Part shown: positions 55,090 through 64,000 of the stretch, in pieces
How positions within the stretch are numbered: position 1 is the first letter of the stretch
Layout of the letters: each line of letters opens with the position of its first letter
Source of the DNA: Macrobrachium rosenbergii
Taxonomy: Eukaryota > Arthropoda > Malacostraca > Decapoda > Palaemonidae
Assembly: GCF_040412425.1 (NCBI RefSeq)
Contig: NC_089762.1
Span: 22,680,647-22,744,646, forward strand
Direction: 5' to 3'
DNA length: 64,000 nt
Notes under the pieces: model-generated
Seen by the model: the letters and a program-made list of their open reading frames with translations, nothing else
Database searches by the model: none
What the model was told of the DNA's origin: nothing
Program-made: the position numbers and the translations under genes

Positions 55090-56125
55090 AATAACCCTCC
55101 GACAAGGTGAACTGAACATCTCTTAAGTAAAAGGAAGTAAACATTGAGACGGACTTCCAAGTAGCCGCCTCCAGAATAGAAGACACTGAACAATTCCTTA
55201 GAAATGAAGATGAAGTGGCCAACTCCGAATACTGAGCGCTCGGGGTAATACGGAGCTTGAAGACGACAAAGAAGAACCCTGAGAAGCCTAGGAAATCATC
55301 TCCCTCAGAAAGTAACTAATTGCATTCTTTGACCACGTATGAGAAGGATTTCGCGGAGATGAGAAATGTACGCTGACGCGGATGGTGTTTCTCAACCTTT
55401 GATTAACAGACTTTTAATGCTCGCACCGGACATAAAGAACATCTCCGCTGGTTCGCCGATGACGAACTCTTGCAGACAAAGAACCCTAACCGAATGAGGC
55501 AGAGGGCTAACCTCTGACTGTCTTCGCCACAAATTCCGGAGAAGAGACAAATGCATATCATTTCCCAACTAGGAAACCAGCTTAGAAACTGCCTGAAGCT
55601 GGCCCACCCTTCTAGCTGTAGTCAAAGCTGTAAGAAAAAGCACCTTCTTAGTCAGTTGTCTTAACATTAGAACTTCTGACAAATCCCATGGAGGAGGCCA
55701 AGTCAACAAGACAGGACGTTTAATCTTACAGGAACGTAATAAATCATGGATGATCTTACTACTAGAAATTTTCAGGAAGATGGAAACTACATGTACTGCT
55801 AAGCGTTGAGCGGTAGTCAGCAATAGCCAAATACGAAAGAACCTTGGCTTTCCGAAGGAATACAGCAAAAGAAAATCAGCTATTTGGCTATGGAAGGTCT
55901 AGAGGTGGAATGACCTTCCTAACGACACCAACTTCTATACATTGTCCAGCTAACCTGGTAAAGCTTACAGGTTGACTTCCTTAAGTGTAAGGAACACTGT
56001 CTAGACACAGCTTTAGACAGTCTGGTATGTCTAGCTGCTCGCTCGGCAGTCGCCTTGCAACTAGATTCAGCACTCAAGGGTTTGGGTGATAATGGTGAAA
56101 ATGCGGTTGTCTGAGATCTCCGCAT
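55090..56125 (-). pseudogene. Tyrosine recombinase of DIRS C (broken)
   Basis: The N-terminal part 56125-55930 (RAARHTRLSKAVSRQCSLHL, KLYQVSWTMYRSWCR) and a middle part 55868-55569 (KKVLFLTALTTARRVGQLQA, with the first catalytic Arg) are clear. The C-terminal box is spread over broken frames down to about 55120, where the complement of agacggacttccaagtagcc gives an ATWKS-like segment. Several stops and indels. Confidence 0.75.
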
Positions 56126-56189
56126 GGGAAGGAATATCAGAACTGCCGTAAGGAGCTTTAGGAGTTCCGGAAACCAAGGGCGTTAGGGT

Positions 56190-57405
56190 CAGCAAGGAGC
56201 GAGAGTCATAGACGTCTTGACACTCTCCCACAATTTCCTGATTACCTGGTGAATCTCCCACAATTTCCTGATTACCTGGTGAATGAGACCGAATGGCAGA
56301 AAGCATACACCTGCATGTGATTCCAATTTTGTAACGTCGCAACGGTGCCTACTGACAAGGGGTCCACCACTGGTGAGAAATAAACCGGAAGACGATGGTT
56401 TAATCTTGTCGCAAAAAAGTCCACATACGCTGGCCACTTCTGGAGAACCTGACATCCTGCTTCCTGAGTCAAAGTCCACTCTCCCCCCCCAATACCTGAC
56501 GAGAGCGAGTTAATGAGTTGGCCAGTACGTTGAGACTACCCGATACAAGTTGGGGAAGAAGAGACACTTTCTGTTCTTTGCACCTTCTCAGGACTCTCTG
56601 CATTATAGTATTGAGTTCTGTTGATCTTGTTCCCCCTGAGTTCTCAGACACGACTTGGTAGTTACGTTGTCGCAAAACAGAGCCATTACTCTGTTGTGCA
56701 CTAGCACTGAAAAACACCTGAGGACTTCCTTTATAGCCCTCAGTTCCCGAAGATTATGACTCCTCTCATTCCTGATCCCTCCAGAGGCCTGAAGCCTGGG
56801 TTTTCTCCAAGGTTGCTCCCCAACCTTGATCTGAGGCATCTGAGTACAGATGAACATTGGGAAGAGGGGAGTCGAAAAACCTTTTGGGTGTCAGATGCAC
56901 TACTGACCACCCCAGAGGATCCGATAGGCAAGAATCACTCCAGACTATAACTGCGTTCTTGATGCGGAAGTCCCAGCGATTCCTGAGATATATCTGAAGA
57001 GAAACACATCCGGAGACGAGACCCTGGAATTAAAAGAGAGAGAGAAAGAGAGAAGACATTCTCCTTAAGAGGCTCTCCAAGCTGGTACTGGCTGTTCCCT
57101 GTTGGACAGGAACACCTCTACTTGCTGAAGGACTGACTGGATCCTCTCCAGGGTTGGGAAAAAACCTCAAAGGGAGAGAGAGAATCCTCATCCCTGAAAG
57201 GTTATAGATTGTGCTGGAACTAGGCAACTCTTGGAAAGTTTAGGCGAATTCCTAGTATCTTGCATAGATTCAATAAGAGGTCCCTCGCCCTTACTAGCTC
57301 CTCTAGAGAGGAGGCAAGGATCAGCCAAGGGCTAGATACTTCAACACTCTGTACCCTCAATGATGCATAATTGCCGACACCGGAGATGTGAGTTAGAAGT
57401 AACAA
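56190..57405 (-). pseudogene. RT C-terminal remnant and RNase H of DIRS C
   Basis: 57400-57220 reads VSSPWLILASSLEELVRARD and LLLNLCKILGIRLNF, the region at and after RT motif C; everything before it (lead-in, motifs A and B) is deleted and gag sequence follows directly at about 57415. RNase H is seen in pieces (SHNLRELRAIKEVLRCFS, ALFCDNVTTKSCL, SGSLNVLANSLTRS), then the MT-like tail (YVDFFATRLNHRLPVYFSPV). A 26-bp unit (ctcccacaatttcctgatta) is duplicated at 56224 and 56250. Confidence 0.75.
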
Positions 57406-57414
57406 AGTTCGTCA

Positions 57415-58272
57415 TACTGACCATATCAACTGAACCCTGAGCAGCCACACGAATCAAAGCCAGCTGTGCTGCTACTGCTGACGATGATGACATGAAATTG
57501 ATCATGGAGGGGACATCCTCCTCTCTCTCAAAAGACTGTTGCAGGGCGCAAAAGACGCCCTCAAATACCTATCTTATGGATGTCCGGATAGTAAGCCTGA
57601 AAATGATTTTAAAGAAAGTCCCTCCTCTTCTTGCCAAAGAATGTTATACAGTACAGCTAGCCAAAATGTTAGCCTGGTATGCCAACCCCATCGAAATTGA
57701 AGTGATGAGGATGTCAAACAGAACAGGATTGGAGGGAGTATATCCATCTTTTCAAGAAAACCCCATCAACCCAGACAACACCCACATAGAGTGGGACAAG
57801 GCCTCAGACTGGCTGCGAAAAGTGTCCTCCAAAATACAAACCTCATGAGATGTAACCACTACCAAACGATTTGACGAAGGAACCCGAGAGAGAAGAGCCT
57901 CAACAGATTCGTTGAGAGGAACTCTGACACCGGCAGAAGGGTTACCCGCTACCCTATAGAACCCCTTCCCATTAGGAAGCAAGGTTAAATCTAGTCTACC
58001 CGACCCAATAAGAGGAGCTAACCTAGAGTTCGCCTCCCTCAAAGCCTGCTCGACTCAGCCAAACCAGACCAATTTACTTGATGTTTGGGAGACTACTGGT
58101 TTAGTTGCATACAGTGATTCAAACATTGCTTGGTTTGGTTGTGTAGGTTCCTCAGGAGCCTGGACTGTGGGTAGAGAGAATGGATAAAGTCCACCATCCG
58201 CTTATACTCACTTTCATTCGCTGGAGAAAAACCTATATCTGGTACCGGCTCCTCTTCTTCGAAAGAGCATTA
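57415..58272 (-). pseudogene. Gag C-terminal part of DIRS C, 3' of the Tigger insertion
   Basis: Reads LNESVEALLSRVPSSNRLVV and ILEDTFRSQSEALSHSMWVL (about 57930-57770), nearly identical to the C-terminal gag block of copy B, then an Ala/Gln-rich end near 57430. It is cut at 58272 by the Tigger and continues at 61037. Confidence 0.75.
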
Positions 58273-61036
58273 CAGTGATCCCTCTCCACTTCGCGCTTCA
58301 ACTTTGCCGGCTTCACTGCATCGCGGATTTTTCAGAAATATTCATCGAAAAATTAAAATTGAAAAGTACCGCCATATCAGCAGCCATATCGCGGAAAACA
58401 GCAATGTTTCATCATGTTACGTGAGAAGAACGGCTTTGATGAGACCGGCGATGCAAGGACTGGAAGCTTTTATATACCCACGGGCACTTTCCGGACAAGG
58501 CACGTGATTGGTTTCCGGTGCGAGATCGACCAATGAGAGCACAACTGGATGTAAACCGTGAGCTGATTGGCTGCGCATCATCGCAGCACCACGCAGCTTC
58601 TTCCCCTGCTTGATCCCTCTCGTTGCCACTCTTGTGCTGTAGACGCTCTCAAGTGTACTGTATCGCGCGCATTTTGTGTTGTGTGTTGAGTTAAAAGTTA
58701 ACTTGTCATGCCCTTACAATGCCTCCTAAATGCCGTGCCCCTGCAAAAGGTTCCTCTAGTGAGCCCAAGAGGAAGAGGAATATGATGAACATTAGTGAAA
58801 AGGTCAAACTTTTAGACATGTTAAAAGAGGGCAAAAGCTATGCCGTGGTAGCACGCCATTATGGCGTGAATGAATCAACAGTGTGCTATATAAAGAAGGA
58901 GGAAGTTAACATCCGCAAAAGCAATGAAATAAGCTTCAATAGAGAAGCGAAACGTGTGATAACTGTGCGTAATAAGAGAATAGTGAAAATGGAATCTGCA
59001 TTAGCCTTGTGGGTTGCTGATTGCAGAAAAAAAAAGTGAGTTTGGACAGTAATATGATCAGAACAAAGGCCAAATCTCTCTATGATAAAACTTTTTAGCC
59101 AGCAAAGGCTGGTTTGAAAAATTTCAAAAAAGGTTTGGCCTCAAAAGCATGCCTTTGTATGGTGAGGCTGCCTCTGCTGACACCGAAGGTGCTCGTTTCG
59201 TGGAGGATGTGTTCCCTAAACTCATCAGTGATGGCGGCTGCCTCCCTGAGCAAGTCTTTAACATGGACGAGACAGGTCTCTTTTGGAAGAGGATGCCTTC
59301 TTGAACATTCCTCTTCAAGGATGAAGTGAAGAGGACAGGCTTCAAGGCCCACAAGGACCGTGTCACACACACTCATCATGTGTGGCAATGCTGCAGGCTT
59401 TATGATTGAGCCAGGCCTTATTTATAAGTCCAAAAATCCACAGGCCTTAAAAAACAAAAATAAGGCTCTGCTCCCCGTGTATTGGATGAATAACTCTAAG
59501 GCCTGGATAACGAAAGCCCTGACCATCGAATGGTTCCTCCATTGCTTCATTCCCCAGGTGAAGCTCTATCTGGCTGAGAAGGGACTCCCCTTTAAGGTCC
59601 TTCTCGTGATGGACTGTGCAGGAGGCCATGCAAAGAACTTGGAATATGATGGGGTTCAGATCGAGTTTCTGTCCCCTAACACCACATCTTTAATCCAGCC
59701 GATGGATCAAGGTGTTATTCGTGCCTTTAAGGCACTCTACACGCGTTCAACGATGAAGGGCCTCATCGCTGCACTTGACGATGATACCGAAGACTTCAGT
59801 GTGAAAAAGCACTGGCGTAACTACGACATTGCGTCATGCTTGCGTAATATCCAGCAAGCATTGAAGGACATGAAAACCGAGACCATAAATGCTGCCTGGA
59901 AGAAATTATGGCCTGACATGGTTCATGATTGTAAAGGCTTCACTCCTGACGAAATTCATCACTCGGCGGTGCAGAAGGCGGTGAAGTTGGCTAACATCAT
60001 CAAGGATGAAGGATTCATCGACATGACGGAAGATGACGTCAACGGTCTTATCGATGCCCACTCGGACCCACTGACAGATGAAGACCTCGTTGAGATGACG
60101 AAGTCTGCGAGTGAAGAAGAAAGCCAAGAAGAGGAAGACGAAGACATTGAAGAGCGTGGCCTCACCCTGGAGAACCTGCAACAATTGTGCAACATGGCAA
60201 GGGCAATGCAACAATTTGCACAAGAAATCGACGACAACATGGTTCGAGCTGTTGAGTTTAGGAACCGTGTTGACAGGGTTAATTCCTTGTACAAGGGCAT
60301 TTTACAGCAGAAGAAAAAACAATGACAACTACCAATCACCATGTTCTTCACCAAGGTAAAAACCCCAGCTACACCATCAGTGCCTCCGAGTGAACCTGAA
60401 GCATCTACGAGTGGAGTGGAAGTCTCTTCACCGCCACCACGAGCTTCTTCGCCTCTTTCGGAAGAAGATGGTGATGATCCAGCGCCGATATCTGACGATG
60501 AGGCGCTTCCTGAACTGACGTAAAGGCCTCATTATACCTGTGCAGTAACACCATCATCGTCATCAATTAATCATCACATTCATCAAACTGCACAGGTATC
60601 TCATCATCGTCATCGTCACCTCAAGATATTACGCTACTGTCATTGGTGAGTATTGAACATACGTGTTAACGTCTCGTATGAGAGAGAGTGAGTGAATGTA
60701 TAATAATTAAGGTTTTATAATTACAGTACAGTAATGTACGTCTCATATGAGAGGGAGAGAGAGAGAGAGAGAGTGAATATATGTACAAGATTTTATAATT
60801 ATTGTACTGTACAGTACAGTAAATATATTTAAGTAAAATATGGTACTGTAAATAGTATACCTGTACAGTACATCTGTTCACTTTATGCTTACCTCGCTTA
60901 TGTAATGTTGCTCATACATGGGTGTTTTATATATATATATATGCCTCCCCAGGGAGGGGCCAATGCTACTTCGCGGAATTTCACTTATCGCAGGGGGTTC
61001 TGGTCCCCATTATCCGCGATAGACGAGGGATCACTG
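58273..61036 (+). mobile_element. Tigger/pogo-type DNA transposon inserted in DIRS C gag
   Basis: 2764 bp with terminal inverted repeats (cagtgatccctctccacttc and, in complement, cagtgatccctcgtctatcg), flanked by the TA target duplication at 58271-58272 and 61037-61038. It carries one transposase gene on the + strand and a 3' part with CATCAT and GA simple repeats (60540-60780). DIRS gag sequence resumes on both sides. Confidence 0.93.
58719..60325 (+). pseudogene. Tigger transposase (DDE superfamily, CENP-B-like), frame-broken
   Basis: The N-terminal segment (58719-59039) has a CENP-B/Psq-type helix-turn-helix: ISEKVKLLDMLKEGKSYAVV followed by ARHYGVNESTVCYIKKEE. After a stop, the middle is readable across frames (GWFEKFQKR, then FNMDETGLFWKRMPS with the first catalytic Asp at about 59265). 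From 59360 a 321-codon frame holds LLVMDCAGGHAKNLE (second Asp, about 59612) and TTSLIQPMDQGVIRAFKALY (third Asp, about 59705). It ends in an acidic tail. Two or three indels or stops between 59035 and 59360 inactivate it. Regular pogo transposases cut and paste at TA sites. Confidence 0.9.
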
Positions 61037-63319
61037 TATCTGTCAGACTGGTCTGACCAAACTGGGACAGGAAAAGAGATACTGTAGACTGACCATCTGC
61101 AAGCGCTGAACCGGATAACCCAGAACTCACTACACCTGAATGTGTGAGACCAACACCTGACATACCTGACCCCATCTTCCCTGAGCCAACCGTAACCCAA
61201 TTGCACAAACCCTGTACCAACTAAAGCCGAGGACAAAACTCATGAGTTGGTCGCACCTAGCGATGATGATGTAACACCTCGGCGACAAACGCCCATCCCT
61301 GCGAGCGGAGAGGCCGCAACACCCGATCCACCCAAATGCCAGATGAACCAACGCCGCACCAGGATGGGTATCCGGAGCTGAAGTCACACTGATTAAGGGA
61401 GAGGGAGGAAGAACTCCCTGATGACCCGGAACTAAAGCTGAACCCACCTTGAACACCTTAGAAGAAAGAACAGAAATACCTGCAGGAAAAGTTGAGAAAG
61501 AAGTAGAAGAAGGAGAGAAAAAGAAAGAAGCCACACTTGGAGCAACCACCGGAGCATCTACCGCCGATGTTGGACAGTTGGAGAACATACTAACTGGTCC
61601 AGTACTCAAAGGTGTTCCTCAGGACAAGCTACGAGCTGTTGAACCATTGGGGATGGAAGAAGGAAAATTACCAGATACTCTAGTGAAAGGAGAGGCTGAG
61701 GACACCATCGGCACTAATACACTCAATGATGGTGCAGATGAAACACCAACCGCCGTAGCACCCGCAAGAACCGTGGTGGACAAATTATGTTTTAAACCCA
61801 GTAAAGGATGAAAATACGGAGTTGCGGAAGACTCCACAACCACCTGTGAAGCATCTAGATCAGAAGCTTGAGAAAACTATAGGACCTGGGTAAGGTGCTG
61901 AAGAAGGTACACCTTAACTCAGTCCCGAAGAGAGAGAAAGGGAGCCGCCGAAACTCCAGCATTACAGGATTGAACCAATGAAAAATTCTTTGCTCTGCTG
62001 AGTTAATGGCAAAGAAAAACAAGATGAGCGAGAGATGACTTCGAAGAGCCCTCCAAAGAGTGACCTGATAAAGAAGATTGTGTAAAGACATTGGAAGAAG
62101 GCATAGAAGAAATTGGGGAAAAAGGAAAACTCAGAAGCAGAAGAGGCCATAGTTTTTAGTGAAAGAAACTAGTCTGACTCTGTTCCCCCTAGATAATCTT
62201 GACAGACATCATTAGCAAACTGAGGAAAATTCTTCAAGACGTGATCATGGATATTGGAAAACCCGAAACTGAAAAATTGCCTAACCAGTGGTCTATAACC
62301 CTGTGACAAACCCCACAATTCTGCATTATATTGAGCCAAATTGAAAACCTGGTCAACAGAATTACCACCACCGAAAGACGAACCAAACTCATCCAATGAA
62401 GGGAAAGGAACCTTCGAAGACGGAGGAGCATTCTTCAACACTTCAGAACCTGACAAACCCAAAACCACATCTGAACGACCAACCACAGACTTAGAAACCT
62501 TCTGTTGTAAAGAACTCAAAGCAGGAATTAAAACCGAAGGTGGATCCAAAGGCGAAGTCGTCACACTAGAAACCCCAATCGAACCCGAACCTGAACCCGA
62601 AGAAGACTGCACCATCCACTTCTGTTCCTAAACACTTCCTAACCTATTTTCCCTACTCGCCTGTGTCTTACCTAACTCTACATCAAACTCAGAACTTAAG
62701 CCTTGAGTGGGAGGGGGGAATCTGCTGCCAACACTGCCTGCTCTGTGCCAGGGCGGCTGGCAGAACCTACCTTCGAGGTTTGTGTTTCTCCATGACCCCC
62801 GGCATCCGTTAGGGCTGGTTCTGGAACAGGCAGGGGTGCTGAAAAAGAACGATTAGAATCAACTATGCTATTACTATCACTATTCTCTGTCAATTTACTC
62901 ATCAGGCTAGAAATAGGCTAGACATACTGGATGATAACCTTTCCTCTAACTTCTTGAATAACTCTGAATCTAAGCTTCCTTAACTACTGATTGAAACCGT
63001 ACAGCTGGTCCTGACCTGCACTTACTCTTTGACTCTTTGAGGCAAAGGATTTTTGTTTCATATAATCCTCCATTTGATCTACTGACCAAGACCTATGCTC
63101 GTCACATCTCTGGCTGATACTACACTGAACCTTCCTACAAAAAAAAATACAAACAGAAAGTTGATTGTGTTTGAGGGTACTCATACTACGCTTGCAGGAT
63201 GTGCAGGACTGATGAGCGGCAGCATCTCCAGCAGTAGAAGGCTCAGTCGTCGAAGCTGTAGACGAAGTGGAAGCAGCGGCGCTAGCAGACAGCGATGTCT
63301 TCTTGTCTGACGGAGCCAT
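61037..63319 (-). pseudogene. Gag N-terminal and middle part of DIRS C
   Basis: Starts MAPSDKKTSLSASAA at 63319, then a Cys motif (NQLSVCIFFCRKVQCSIS, RCDEHRSW; about 63160-63080) in which one Cys of the CDEC pair is His. Then come a Ser/Pro-rich part, a block QYNAELWGLSQGYRPLVRQF to FPQFANDVCQDYLGG (62340-62180), and low-complexity sequence to the Tigger border. Frames shift several times. It is homologous to gag of copy B throughout. Confidence 0.72.
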
Positions 63320-63514
63320 ATTGAGGCCAAAGTACCGATCCAAAGTCAAAACTGGGAGAGAAGTTCCAAATCCAGTCAATAAAGCATAAACCCAGGAGAA
63401 AAGGCGCTGAAAACGTTCAAAGTCATAATGTGATATCCAATTTCTTTAAATGGAGGTCGGGCTAAATGACCAAAAGTTCACCTGATGTGGGACACACCCA
63501 CACAGCACAGTGAA

Positions 63515-63727
63515 CAAATAACAATTGGGGATGTTGGCCTCTGTTGGCCGGTATTTGCAGCAGCATTGTCAATGGTACTTCAGGTAACTCATTTGACAAG
63601 ATTTTGCCTGTAGTGTCAATAATGCTGGCAGTTAATTACCCACTTTGTGGGTAAAATTATGGGGATATAATTTGGGCTGGTCAGTGACCAGGGGTAATTC
63701 AGGTGTTCCGGGAGTGTACTGCAATAG
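63515..63727 (+). repeat. Outer DIRS C, genomic right inverted terminal repeat
   Basis: Inverted partner of 46650-46930. It ends at gggagtgtactgcaatag, after which intron sequence resumes. Confidence 0.85.
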
Positions 63728-64000
63728 TCAGCTGTATTTCAGAGATGTGAAATCTTATATTTTGGTTTAGGTAAATTTGTGTAAAGTATATATACAGTTT
63801 ATAAAGAATTTTAGTGATCAGGCAGTTAAAATGCTACCGTTATGAATTACCATGTTATTACCTTTTTGGATTTTGATATTCCTTGCTAGCTAGGTACTCC
63901 ATAATTTAAACTTTGTTGTAGAGAAATTCTATTCCATCTTCTAATGATGAAATTCCATATAAGAAAACTGGGTTGGTTGGCTTATGCTGGCAAATGTGAA
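63728..64000 (+). other. Last DONSON intron continuing
   Basis: AT-rich. An acceptor-like ttgttgtag occurs near 63922, but the following phase-0 frame has no DONSON similarity and stops before the window end, so no exon is called. Confidence 0.5.

Larger units (their letters stand above)
46650..63727 (-). mobile_element. Outer DIRS element, copy C (defective, interrupted by copy B and a Tigger)
   Basis: The genomic left repeat (46650-46930) and right repeat (63515-63727) are inverted copies of each other: ccggctgacagaggccgaca on the left and tgttggcctctgttggccgg on the right. They differ from the repeats of the inner copy. The element reads on the - strand: gag from 63319, recombinase ending near 55090. 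Its ICR is split: the left half ends at about 46941 and the right half resumes at about 54290 (ttttactgtattatgaaaac). Inner element B occupies the gap, and a Tigger transposon lies in gag. Without the insertions the element would be about 7 kb. RT lacks its catalytic core. Confidence 0.8.

Noticed and set aside
63915..64000. Possible next DONSON exon after ttgttgtag
   Set aside because: The required phase-0 frame lacks family similarity and hits a stop after about 25 codons.

Overview
The window looks like nuclear DNA of an arthropod, most likely a decapod crustacean. One spliced host gene is spread over many kilobases and its introns are packed with transposable elements, above all DIRS-type tyrosine-recombinase retrotransposons, a group known to be common in decapods. 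Long GA and ATT microsatellites are also present. There is no operon structure and no prokaryotic signature. The species call is an inference from repeat content.

The only host gene I can support is the + strand orthologue of DONSON (Drosophila humpty dumpty), a replication-initiation and fork factor. Seven coding exons (9319-9518, 18391-18571, 24236-24349, 29922-30163, 33254-33432, 42483-42684, 42985-43180) join in one continuous frame for 438 codons. The last roughly 115 residues, expected from the human protein, lie beyond the window. Any upstream non-coding exon was not found.

Layout: 1-1874 is AT-rich with no recognised gene. 1875-9284 is a near full-length but decayed + strand DIRS element (A), ending about 34 bp before the first DONSON coding exon. 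Intron 1 (9519-18390) holds LINE scraps and a second, 5'-incomplete DIRS lineage (D, about 11.0-17.14 kb) with an array of hairpin modules. Intron 2 holds a LINE 3' end with an ATT tail and a DIRS gag fragment (E). Intron 3 holds a badly decayed, possibly DIRS-derived stretch. Intron 4 holds Tigger-like MITEs and GA arrays. Intron 5 holds a DIRS 5' fragment (F, same family as A), a broken piggyBac transposase, a tRNA-derived SINE, several MITEs and a LINE 3' end. The unfinished last intron (from 43181) contains two DIRS elements on the - strand. An almost intact inner copy (B, 46942-54290) sits in the internal complementary region of an outer, defective copy (C, 46650-63727). C is additionally split by a Tigger transposon (58273-61036).

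The strongest observations are: (1) the self-nested DIRS insertion at the element's own internal complementary junction, which suggests recombinase-directed insertion; (2) repeated hairpin-forming units in non-coding parts of three DIRS lineages, two of them downstream of the recombinase gene; (3) a shared Cys/His-rich motif near the N-terminus of the gag-like proteins of five DIRS copies; (4) a tandemly duplicated 3' splice site in front of the last DONSON exon in the window, where use of the upstream copy would introduce a stop codon.
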